A program made the position numbers and the translations under genes. A stretch of 61,769 nt of DNA from Propionispora sp. 2/2-37. Its GTDB lineage: Bacteria > Bacillota > Negativicutes > Propionisporales > Propionisporaceae. The DNA lies in assembly GCF_001298735.1 (NCBI RefSeq), contig NZ_CYSP01000021.1:1-61769 (forward strand), read 5' to 3'. Shown here piece after piece: positions 18,303 to 26,111 of this stretch. The first letter of the stretch is position 1, and each line of letters opens with the position of its first letter. The notes under the pieces were generated by a model. It saw only the letters and a list, made by a program, of their open reading frames with translations, did no database searches and was not told the origin of the DNA.

Positions 18303-18685
18303 ATAGGTGGGAATTAAAAGGTCGCCGTGACTTGAAAGTGTTACGAGCACTTCCAGGCACGCGCAAGGTGTAGAGGCACCTACACCCTACACGTAACAGC
18401 CAGGCTGTCCACGACGACAGTTCTATTATACAACGGGTTTCTGCGGAAACACAAGCGGAAGGCCCCGGTGTCATAGACATTGCCGGCGGGCTGTGTGTGC
18501 GACTTGCTGCAGCAGTGATTCATCTCTATTCCAATATACATTGCCAACGGAAGGCCAACCATGGTACTGCCATCTGCCGCCTTTTGGTTGCAAACCAGAT
18601 AATCCGGTTTATTGGTATTGGGAATATTGTAACCGACAAAGCCAGGCGCATGTGTAGGGGTAACCCTCGCATGCGCCTTTTTATT
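18303..18685 (+). ncRNA. Probable free-standing structured RNA (~380 nt), unrecognised class
   Basis: The plus-strand segment runs from a TATAAT promoter to an intrinsic terminator (AGGCGCATG/CATGCGCCT then TTTTT, 18644-18685). Between them are several hairpins: GGTGTAG/CTACACC (about 18367-18387), ACAGCC/GGCTGT (about 18396-18408), CAACCA/TGGTTG and AAACC/GGTTT (about 18555-18620). No frame there has a convincing start. I checked for RNase P, tmRNA, SRP and 6S landmarks and saw none. It may be a new ncRNA family or a relic. Confidence 0.5.
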
Positions 18686-18757
18686 TCCCCCCTGAAAAAA
18701 GCCGCGGCAGCGCTTGCAGCGTTCCTGCCGCAGCCAAGTATAGGGGGTATAGCTGTT

Positions 18758-19132
18758 GTGTTGAAAAGCATTTTACATCAGGCGTTTGACCAGTATGTTT
18801 TTGACAGGGTGAATGATATCCTGCTCACAGCCGGCACTGCGGATGCAAAGTACGGTAAAGCCGCAACGGAAGTCCGCAATACGCTGTCACAGCTCATGGA
18901 ACTTGCCCATAAACTGGAAGGGCAGCATCCGGAATTGTTCGATCTGATCATGGATTTTGAGTCCGGGCTTGCGGCTGAAATTGCCTACCGGCAGGGGCTG
19001 AGGGGCAGCGGCACCGTACGCCGGGAGTTCAGCTCTTTTATTCAGGAGCAATACGACTTCAGTGAAAAACCCGCTCTGCCGGCTGACGGGAATGTGAACG
19101 CGTCAGTACGGCAGGCAGACAATGCGGAGTAA
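18758..19132 (+). CDS. Unrecognised small helical protein
   Basis: Predicted protein of 124 residues starting at GTG 18758 (or TTG 18761), preceded by TAGGGGG about ten bases away. The sequence is helix-rich (DRVNDILLTAGTAD, VRNTLSQLMELAHKLEG, ELFDLIMDFESGLAAEIA, YRQGLRGSG) and ends in a polar, low-complexity tail. The middle faintly resembles small uncharacterised Firmicute proteins with a FEsGfa.EiayrqGfr type motif, but I do not name a family. It lies just after the terminator of the 18.3-kb RNA. The frame extends to 18497 but that part overlaps the RNA and looks non-coding. Confidence 0.55.
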   Translation: MLKSILHQAFDQYVFDRVNDILLTAGTADAKYGKAATEVRNTLSQLMELAHKLEGQHPELFDLIMDFESGLAAEIAYRQGLRGSGTVRREFSSFIQEQYDFSEKPALPADGNVNASVRQADNAE

Positions 19133-19311
19133 CCCTGCTGCCTTTTTCACGTCTGACGGTTCATCTAAAATCCTTTATTTTACAAAGGCTCGCTAAGAGC
19201 CAAAAGGACTCCTGCCCGTCCTGCATAGGTTCCGCCAGAGCTTACTGCCATTTTTCGCCGCTGCCGGTGGCACCGTTATCCATATCGGCGATAACGGCAG
19301 GAAGCCCCCGC

Positions 19312-19340
19312 TTGTCCAGTTGCCGCCGACACCGTATAAT
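19312..19340 (+). promoter_or_regulatory. Promoter of the AsmA-like gene
   Basis: TTGTCC (19312-19317) and TATAAT (19335-19340), 17 bases apart, 60 bases upstream of the start codon. A CCGTTAT/ATAACGG inverted repeat (about 19273-19297) lies just upstream of the -35. Confidence 0.65.
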
Positions 19341-19399
19341 ATTCATAGAAAGCAGCAACAAGTCCGTTGGCAATCTTCACAAAAACCGGAGGCTGATCT

Positions 19400-21043
19400 A
19401 TGAGTGAACAACAACCAGAAATAAGAATAAAGCCCAAAATAACCTGGACCAGGAAAAAGATAGGCTTGCTTATTTTTGCCGCCGTTTTGCTGGCAGGAAC
19501 GCTTCTTTTCCAATTTGCCGCAGGCAAGGTACGGCAGGCGGCGGAGCAAACGCTGCTGGCCAAAGCCAATGCGGCTGTTAACGGTCAGGTCTTAGTGGGC
19601 AGCATCAACTTGTCGGTCCTGGGTTATGTGGAGGCTAAAGACGTCCAGGTGCTGAATGCGGCGGGCAAACCTCTGGCCAAGATCGAACGGGTACATATTC
19701 GCTATAACTGGAGCGATTTACTGAAAGGCCAACTGGGGCCCCAGCTGATAACCGGTGTGACGGTGGAAAAACCGGAGCTTTGGCTGGCCTATCAGCAAAA
19801 TCAATTGAACTGGGATGGCTTGCTCAAGCCCCAGACAGAAGAACCCTCCAGCTTTTCCGGGATCGTGAAGATCCTGGACGGCCAGCTTCATCTGGAAACC
19901 GATATGTTTAGCAAAACCGTAGATCAGTTAAGCGGGCAGCTTGATTTTCAGCAGGCCGGCCAAATCGGACTGGCCGCCGCCGGTAAAGTGGATCAAGCCG
20001 CTCTTAACCTGGACGGTCACTGGGGAACCCAGGCTGCTTCGGACATCACCTTGACGGCTAAAGGACTGGAACTGACCAAACTGGGGCTGACGGCGGCCGA
20101 TGCCCCCATTCAGATCACCGGCGGCATTCTGGATGAATTCACCGTCCAAATCGCTAAAGAGGGACCGGCGGATACCCCGCTGCTGAAAACGCTGGGCGGC
20201 CGCTTTACCGGTGTTGATACCACCGGGGCTTTGGTCTTGAATCAAGTCAGCGCCCAATTTGAAAAGCAGGGCAATGCTCTCCGCTTTACCAACGGGCAGG
20301 CACTTTATAAAGGGCAGGCGATAACGGCCACCGGCCAGGTGTTAACCGCCCCTTCCCCAGCCAATGAGCAAACCCTTGACTTTGCTGTCCAAATGCCCTC
20401 CGGCAACCCGGCGGCGCTGCTGCCCGGCCTGCAAACCGGAGGAACCCTGACGGCGCAGGGTAAATTGACCGGTTCGGTATTGTCACCGGTGCTGTCCGGC
20501 AACTTCACCCTGGGCAGCCTGCAATTCGGCAGTATGGCGGTTAGCGGCATCAGCGGCACCTTCTCCTATGCAGGGAAAACCTTAAAATTATTGACGGCTA
20601 CAGGCACTACCATCGGCGGCACCGTATCAGCCAGCGGCGACATTTATCCGGATACCGAGCAGTATACCCTGTCGATCTCCGGCAGCGGCCTCGACAGTTC
20701 TAAGCTTACGGAAAAGGATGTCAAGGGTCCCTTGTCCCTCACGGGAACGGCGGCCGGCACTTCGGCGGAAGCGGTAGTCCAGGGCAGCTTCACGATTTAT
20801 GACGGCAAGGCCTATGGCCTGTCTTTTCAAACCCTAGCCGGCAATTTCATTAAACGGGGCTCGGCCGAAGCCGAAGTAAGCAATCTGGCCATGAAGACGG
20901 AACTGGGCGTCTTGTATCCCGAACAGCTGAGCCAAAGTGTGATGGAAAGGCTCCAGCAGCGCAACCTGCCGACAACACGGGCCGAAGCAGAAGAAAGAGT
21001 GACAAAGAAAATTACGGAAAAGGTATTCGAAAAACTGTTTTGA
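19400..21043 (+). CDS. AsmA-like outer-membrane biogenesis protein
   Basis: Protein of 547 residues with one N-terminal membrane anchor (about 27-46, GLLIFAAVLLAGTLLF) and a long periplasmic beta-repeat region of AsmA/TamB/YdbH type, with recurrent strands such as SVLGYVEAKDVQVLNAAGKPLAKIER early and KLLTATGTTIGGTVSASGDIY later. Such proteins form groove-like bridges for lipid transport to the outer membrane. CCGGAGG precedes the ATG. It supports a diderm envelope in this organism. C-terminal residues (about 500-547) are charged and helical. Confidence 0.8.
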   Translation: MSEQQPEIRIKPKITWTRKKIGLLIFAAVLLAGTLLFQFAAGKVRQAAEQTLLAKANAAVNGQVLVGSINLSVLGYVEAKDVQVLNAAGKPLAKIERVHIRYNWSDLLKGQLGPQLITGVTVEKPELWLAYQQNQLNWDGLLKPQTEEPSSFSGIVKILDGQLHLETDMFSKTVDQLSGQLDFQQAGQIGLAAAGKVDQAALNLDGHWGTQAASDITLTAKGLELTKLGLTAADAPIQITGGILDEFTVQIAKEGPADTPLLKTLGGRFTGVDTTGALVLNQVSAQFEKQGNALRFTNGQALYKGQAITATGQVLTAPSPANEQTLDFAVQMPSGNPAALLPGLQTGGTLTAQGKLTGSVLSPVLSGNFTLGSLQFGSMAVSGISGTFSYAGKTLKLLTATGTTIGGTVSASGDIYPDTEQYTLSISGSGLDSSKLTEKDVKGPLSLTGTAAGTSAEAVVQGSFTIYDGKAYGLSFQTLAGNFIKRGSAEAEVSNLAMKTELGVLYPEQLSQSVMERLQQRNLPTTRAEAEERVTKKITEKVFEKLF

Positions 21044-21063
21044 TAAAAGTTATCCTGTACAAA

Positions 21064-21112
21064 AACAAGGCCTCGCCGCCCAATGACGCAGCGGCGAGGC
21101 CTTGTTCTGTTT
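21064..21112. terminator. Strong hairpin terminator after the AsmA-like gene
   Basis: A perfect 16-bp stem (21064-21079 with 21091-21106) with an 11-base loop, followed by CTGTTTT on the plus strand and preceded by an A-run that gives T's on the minus strand. It can serve both this gene and the convergent TonB-C gene. Confidence 0.85.
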
Positions 21113-21209
21113 TAAAACGAAGCGCAGGAACAACCTGACAATACTTGTCACAGCAGAATCTCAACTGTGTCCTTACATGCTGCGTTACATTCGCCCAAGT
21201 TCCGTGACT

Positions 21210-21641
21210 TTAGCGGGCCGGCTCCTGTCCGGCCTCAGTAGCCGCCGGTTCTTCCGGCACATATTTCTCCACCTTGACGCTCAATGGTAAAACGACGGAG
21301 CTGGCTACGGCCTGTCCGTCACCGGCATGGGCCGGTGTAAACACTGAATTCCGTATGGAATCAATCACGGCTTGATCAAATACCGCGTCGCCGGAACTGG
21401 TGATGACCTGAATATTGCTGTCCACCGTTCCGCTTTCAGTAATCGTCGCCTTGAGTTTAACGGTTACTGTTTGCTCCGAATACTTTTCCTGCAACTGGGG
21501 GGTAAGAGCCACCGGCGCCAGGCTGTCAATCTTCGGCGGCGTTACGGAGGCACTGGCATGACCCCCAACCGGTACCGCCGTATTTAACAGCACCATAAGC
21601 ATGGCTGCCGCCAGCCACTGCCATCTGAACCTATATTTCAT
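21210..21641 (-). CDS. Periplasmic TonB C-terminal domain protein
   Basis: Protein of 143 residues with a signal peptide (KYRF..., hydrophobic core LAAAMLMVLLNTAVPV, cleavage near GHASA) and then a TonB_C/TonB-like domain (TPQLQEKYSEQTVTVKLKATI, DQAVIDSIRNSVFTPA, VVLPLSVKV). It lacks the long proline-rich spacer of a classical TonB. ATG at 21641 follows GAGGTG; the frame extends to 21716 without a site. It lies convergent to the AsmA-like gene. Confidence 0.75.
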   Translation of the reverse strand: MKYRFRWQWLAAAMLMVLLNTAVPVGGHASASVTPPKIDSLAPVALTPQLQEKYSEQTVTVKLKATITESGTVDSNIQVITSSGDAVFDQAVIDSIRNSVFTPAHAGDGQAVASSVVLPLSVKVEKYVPEEPAATEAGQEPAR

Positions 21642-21877
21642 GTGCAACACCTCTATTTTGTCTTCTAATGTAAAACTTCGGCAACAAGAGCCGAATTCCT
21701 GCATTTTGAGAAACATTCTTATTTATAAAATAAACTTTCAGACAATGGGCAGGGTGCATAAGGAAGCAAGTACCAAACAGAAAAACGGCGAGAAAGGCAG
21801 TCAATGGACAGGTAATGTAAAGACGGATACCAATAGGTGTCCGTCTTATTTTGCATATGGGAGTACGACAAAGGTGG

Positions 21878-23092
21878 CTATGTTGCCGTTTCCTTCGAAC
21901 CGTTCTTTCTATTCCGGCGTTTTAATAACATATTACCACCTCTATTAATATAATTTACAAAACCATGCCAATTAAACATCCATGCCAAATTTAATATCCT
22001 ATCCGGCGTCCCGGCTTTTCTTTTTCTTTCAAGCATATCAATAAACGCTTCGACTCTTGTCATATAGCCTGCTTCACCTGTCATTTCATCCAGTATCAAG
22101 GTCATTATCGGAACGCCATATTTGTTTTGTATCTCGTTAAATGTGCATTGTGCAATGATTTCGGGCATACAGGTAAACGGGTATAAATGGATAATGCCGT
22201 CGTACCTGTTCCTGCTGCATAATACTGCGTTCCCTATAGTCTCAAGGCCATGCCCCCCGATGTCATCAGTCTTCATAAATTCTTTGCCGGCTTCATGAGA
22301 TGTGTCTTTTGATTTTACAGGCAGGTTCCTTTTAATAAAATGCTCCATTATCCAGTGGGAGACACTGAGCTTGTTATGTACCTCCACACCCATATTCCCC
22401 AGCTTTTTTTCTATATCCAGGTTAGCATATGGCTCAAGGGCAACATATAATTCACCCACGATGGCGACTTTTAAGGGCTTTGCTTTCTTATCGGTTTTTA
22501 TTGTTTCCAAAGTCCATTTCGCCCAATTGATTTCTTTTATTATTGCTTTGAAGCCCCTGGCGTTTTGCACTCTGTGGTGAAACTGCTTCATGGTATTATC
22601 CGTACAGCCTTTTACAACCTCTCTACATCGGGTATAGCTTGCAAGCCTGTACAGCTTATCCACCCTGAAGACCGTCCATATTGCACAGGCTATGCCTCTA
22701 AGGATTTTCACCGGGCTTTTGCCTTCCGTCAGCGGTTTTAATTTCTCTACAATCTCCCTGACGGTCAAAAATGTTAAGTCAATGCAAATGAATTTTACAT
22801 TATGGCCGATGCTTTTTAGTATTTCTGCCTGTAAATCCCCGTAATATCCAAGCCTGCACTGGCCTAAGCCGCCGCAAAACAATACCGTGTCCGCCCCGTT
22901 TTGTATACCGTGTATAAAGTCGCCCAATATGATTTTAAAGGGCATGCAAATAAATTCCGGAGAGTGGGCTGAGCCACACTCCAGCGTCTTTATATTGCAT
23001 AAGGGAGGCATGACATAATCAATCCCGATCGTTTCCAGCAGCACTTTGATGGGTATATACATATTACCCGTGTGCGGAAAAGTTATTTTCAT
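21878..23092 (-). CDS. 2-hydroxyacyl-CoA dehydratase-like protein (activase-linked)
   Basis: Protein of 404 residues related to the HgdB/BcrB-type dehydratase and the C-terminal part of large activase-dehydratase fusions. Cys-containing segments that could bind a cluster include PPLCNIKTLECG, VLFCGGLGQCRLGYYGD and LYPFTCMPE; it ends with LDEMTGEAGYMTRVEAFIDML, repeated in shorter form at the end of the next protein. It is the third gene after the activase and the DUF2229-type gene, spaced by 6 bases. Substrate unknown. Confidence 0.75.
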   Translation of the reverse strand: MKITFPHTGNMYIPIKVLLETIGIDYVMPPLCNIKTLECGSAHSPEFICMPFKIILGDFIHGIQNGADTVLFCGGLGQCRLGYYGDLQAEILKSIGHNVKFICIDLTFLTVREIVEKLKPLTEGKSPVKILRGIACAIWTVFRVDKLYRLASYTRCREVVKGCTDNTMKQFHHRVQNARGFKAIIKEINWAKWTLETIKTDKKAKPLKVAIVGELYVALEPYANLDIEKKLGNMGVEVHNKLSVSHWIMEHFIKRNLPVKSKDTSHEAGKEFMKTDDIGGHGLETIGNAVLCSRNRYDGIIHLYPFTCMPEIIAQCTFNEIQNKYGVPIMTLILDEMTGEAGYMTRVEAFIDMLERKRKAGTPDRILNLAWMFNWHGFVNYINRGGNMLLKRRNRKNGSKETAT

Positions 23093-23098
23093 AAAAAA

Positions 23099-24085
23099 TC
23101 ACCCTATCATATCCAAAAATGCTTCAACTCTTGTGTCAAACCCTGCCTCTCCCGTATGCTCGTCTATTATCAGCTTCAAGAAAGGTACTTTATAGCAGTC
23201 TTTAAACCGCCTTTCAATGTATTCGATAATGAAGGCATCGACTCCGCAGGCAAACGGCGACAAATAAATAATGCCATTCATATTTTTATCCTGTGCATAT
23301 GTAAACGCACTTCCCAGATTTTCAAACCCCACCTCCCAAAAGGCCCTACCCTGGTAGGGGTAGGCATTATGCCTTTTAGTTTCATGGTCAAGGTTTACAG
23401 GGGTATATACGTCAATATCCTTTTCTTTCAGCTTTTTTATAAGCTTCATGCTTAAATAGCTGTCGTATATCACATAAGGATGCCCCAATACGGATACCGC
23501 ACGCTTGTTTAGGTCCCTGACCTGATTATAGCAATTCACCCTTGAAAATTCCCGTTTTTTTTCATGAAATAACTCTAATGCTGTCCGGAAAGCTTCTACA
23601 GTATCATGATAGCTTACACCCAGGGTCTTGGCGATTTCCTTCAAGCTTTCAAAGGTAAGGCCGGTATCCTTGTCTATATGCAGCTTAACCTCCAAAACCT
23701 TTATTCTGTTTTTCAGGTTCAAGAGAGCCATATCCGGCAGACCGCAGAACTTTGGGCAGGTGTACTCGTTTTTATCAAGGCTTGTATATCTTGGAATAAA
23801 TATATAATCAGCTTTGTCTTTAAGGCTGTAAACATGTCCGTGAAAAACCTTTACAGGCAGGCATGTTTCATTGCTGCAGTGAATAATCCCGTAATCTAAA
23901 ATTTCTTTGTTGGTATCCTCTGAAACTACTACAGGGAAGCCCAATATTTTAAAAAAGCTTTCCCAAAGCACGCGGTGTTCATAATAGAATAAGCCTTTGG
24001 GAATCCCTATTACCGGAAGGGCTTGGCTGTTACAGTATCCTTTGTCATATGCAAGTTTACCAGCATCTGCTAATGATGTTAACAT
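23099..24085 (-). CDS. Acyl-CoA dehydratase activase-related protein (DUF2229 type)
   Basis: Protein of 328 residues. The N-terminal block VIGIPKGLFYYEHRVLWESFFKILG and the pattern HCSNETCLPVKVFHGHV, ...YTCPKFCGLPDM and LSPFACGVDAFIIEYIERRF are typical of the activase-related family found fused to, or next to, BadF/HgdC-type ATPases. Several conserved Cys suggest an iron-sulfur cluster. The end, LIIDEHTGEAGFDTRVEAFLDM, mirrors the end of the downstream protein. It is 13 bases after the activase gene. Confidence 0.78.
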   Translation of the reverse strand: MLTSLADAGKLAYDKGYCNSQALPVIGIPKGLFYYEHRVLWESFFKILGFPVVVSEDTNKEILDYGIIHCSNETCLPVKVFHGHVYSLKDKADYIFIPRYTSLDKNEYTCPKFCGLPDMALLNLKNRIKVLEVKLHIDKDTGLTFESLKEIAKTLGVSYHDTVEAFRTALELFHEKKREFSRVNCYNQVRDLNKRAVSVLGHPYVIYDSYLSMKLIKKLKEKDIDVYTPVNLDHETKRHNAYPYQGRAFWEVGFENLGSAFTYAQDKNMNGIIYLSPFACGVDAFIIEYIERRFKDCYKVPFLKLIIDEHTGEAGFDTRVEAFLDMIG

Positions 24086-24098
24086 TCTCTCACCTCAC

Positions 24099-25076
24099 CT
24101 ATACAGCATTGGTCATCTGCGACCACTTGCCGCACCTGTCTCCCCAACGGGCCAGAGTTTGACTGTTTGATAAAATTTCTATGATCTCGCACATGTTGGA
24201 GCAGCCCTGACACTCATTGCTTTTGGCCTTATAGTCGCTTTTTGCAGCATCAAAGCCATAAAAATTGGTTGCAGCGTTATTCCGAGACATTTTTTCTCTT
24301 GCTATTATTGCCGCCCCATACGCTCCCATAACGTCATGGTGCTTCGGAATTATTATTTTTTTATCCAGCGCCCTTTCAAAGGCTGCCATAATACCTACAT
24401 TGGCAGCAACTCCTCCCTGGAAGACAACAGGCTCTTCAAGTTCTTTGCCTTTTGCCAGATTGTTTAAATAGTTCCGTACCAGCGCTTCGCACAATCCATT
24501 GACAATATCCTCAACATTGTGACCTGTCTGTTGCTTGTGTATCATATCCGATTCAGCAAATACGGCACATCTCCCTGCTATTCTTACAGGTGAGCTTGAG
24601 CGAAGGGCATAGCCGCCGAATTCCTCAATAGGGATTTGAAGCCTTGAAGCCTGCCTGTCAAGGAATGAGCCTGTACCTGCCGCACAGACGGTATTCATGG
24701 AAAAATCGCTCACCACTCCATTTTTAAGAATTATGAGCTTGGAGTCCTGTCCTCCAATCTCTAAAATAGTTCGTACACCGGATACTAAGCTTTGTGCCGC
24801 AACGGCGTGAGCCGTAATCTCATTTTTAACAGCATCTGCTCCCACAATTACGCTTGCAAGCTGCCTGCCGCTTCCCGTAGTGCCGACACCTTTTATAACG
24901 ATGTCCTTTCCAAGCTTTTCCGATATGATTTTCATACCATTACACAGAACATTGATCGGCTGACCGCTGGTTCTCAAATAAAGCCTCTCAATCACATTGT
25001 CGTCTTCATCAATAACAACCAGGTTGGTACTGACAGATCCGACATCAATTCCCAAATAATATCCTTTTTCCTTCAA
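24099..25076 (-). CDS. BadF/HgdC-type activase ATPase ([4Fe-4S])
   Basis: Activator ATPase of 325 residues that injects high-energy electrons into 2-hydroxyacyl-CoA dehydratase-type enzymes. Actin-fold phosphate loops are GIDVGSVSTNLVVID (about 8-22) and EIGGQDSKLI; the subunit-bridging cluster Cys are in NTVCAAGTGSFLD and AGRCAVFAESDM. The C-terminus has an added Cys-rich tail (ECQGCSNMCE). It is the first gene of a three-gene operon. Confidence 0.88.
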   Translation of the reverse strand: MKEKGYYLGIDVGSVSTNLVVIDEDDNVIERLYLRTSGQPINVLCNGMKIISEKLGKDIVIKGVGTTGSGRQLASVIVGADAVKNEITAHAVAAQSLVSGVRTILEIGGQDSKLIILKNGVVSDFSMNTVCAAGTGSFLDRQASRLQIPIEEFGGYALRSSSPVRIAGRCAVFAESDMIHKQQTGHNVEDIVNGLCEALVRNYLNNLAKGKELEEPVVFQGGVAANVGIMAAFERALDKKIIIPKHHDVMGAYGAAIIAREKMSRNNAATNFYGFDAAKSDYKAKSNECQGCSNMCEIIEILSNSQTLARWGDRCGKWSQMTNAV

Positions 25077-25207
25077 ATGTTTTTCTCCCTTCCGATGAAT
25101 AAAAATAGTAAAATATTTACATTTTAATTTTTAATTGGTTTAACAACATTTGCAGAAAAGTATTTCATGAATTTATATGAAATCATATATTGGGTATTAC
25201 CAATACC

Positions 25208-25395
25208 TCAAAGGATATTATTACCATTTTCGGTCTTATATATACCATCCAGGATAAAGTATCGAGCATCCTGAATAAGCTCTCTTTATTGTTCTATAAA
25301 ATGATTCCATTAAGGCATTATCGTAGGGGCTCCCTTTCCTGCTGGCTTTTGATATCGCTCGCATAGAACTTCTCCCCTTTGATTCGCTCAAAACT
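25208..25395 (-). pseudogene. IS3-family transposase (OrfB) remnant
   Basis: The minus strand encodes SKASRKGSPYDNALMESFYR followed by TIKRELIQDAR, the conserved end of the IS3/IS150 integrase core, then a stop at 25208-25210. The rest of the element and its ends are gone. It occupies the gap between the activase operon and the HTH gene. Confidence 0.75.
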
Positions 25396-25458
25396 CTACG
25401 GTTCGTTTATTGATAGTATGTAACATATACTCTAAACTTAATTTCGGAGGTGCTGCTA

Positions 25459-26043
25459 GTGGATTGCGATAAAATCGGCAAATTAATATATAATTTGCGG
25501 AAAGAAAAGGATATGACGCAAAAGCAATTGGCTGATTTAATGAATATCAGTGACAAAACCATAAGCAAATGGGAACGCGGCCTCGGCTGTCCGGATGTAT
25601 CATTACTTCCAGAACTGTCACAAATACTTGGAGTCAATATTGAAGATATCCTGTCAGGTACAATTGAGTTAAATGAAACAATTGGAGGAAATATGAAGAA
25701 ACTAAAATTTTATATCTGCCCGCAGTGCCATAATTTCATGACCGCAACAGGCGATGCGACGATTTCCTGCTGCGGAAAGAGATTGGAAGCATCAGTTGCG
25801 GCAAAAGCAGGCGAGAGCCATTTATTAACTATAGAACCTATGGAAGACGAGTTGTATGTTTCATCATCCCACGAAATGAGCAAAGAGCATTATATATCTT
25901 TTGTTGCTTATGTTACTGGAGATCGAGTCTTTATTGTAAAACAATATCCTGAATGGAATATGCAATTTCGCTTTCCTAAGGTAGGACACGGCAAACTATA
26001 TTTTCATTGTTCCAATCACGGATTATTTTATCAATTGATTTAA
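25459..26043 (+). CDS. XRE-family regulator fused to a desulfoferrodoxin-like domain
   Basis: Protein of 194 residues. Residues about 1-65 form a Cro/C1-type HTH (LRKEKDMTQKQLADLMNISD, KTISKWERGLGCPDVSLLP). From about 80 a desulforedoxin-like CPQC...CCGK zinc/iron site is followed by a superoxide-reductase-like domain with HEMSKEHYISFVAYV and a C-terminal CSNHGLFYQL. SOR uses a Cys and several His at such positions. The protein may sense superoxide or iron redox state. GTG at 25459 follows GGAGG by eight bases. Confidence 0.75.
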   Translation: MDCDKIGKLIYNLRKEKDMTQKQLADLMNISDKTISKWERGLGCPDVSLLPELSQILGVNIEDILSGTIELNETIGGNMKKLKFYICPQCHNFMTATGDATISCCGKRLEASVAAKAGESHLLTIEPMEDELYVSSSHEMSKEHYISFVAYVTGDRVFIVKQYPEWNMQFRFPKVGHGKLYFHCSNHGLFYQLI

Positions 26044-26111
26044 AGGCTGCGATCAAAGCCAAAGGGAGCGCGAAGACAGTCTTCGCGCTCCCTGCCTCTT
26101 ATCTGCCAAGC

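Noticed and set aside
18303..18685. tmRNA, RNase P, SRP or 6S RNA
   Set aside because: The tag-peptide frame and tRNA-like ends, the RNase P core GAAAGUCC-type block and the SRP tetraloop region are all missing.
18497..18757. N-terminal extension of the 124-residue protein to 18497
   Set aside because: It crosses a terminator and the structured RNA segment, lacks a ribosome site and has no protein-like features.
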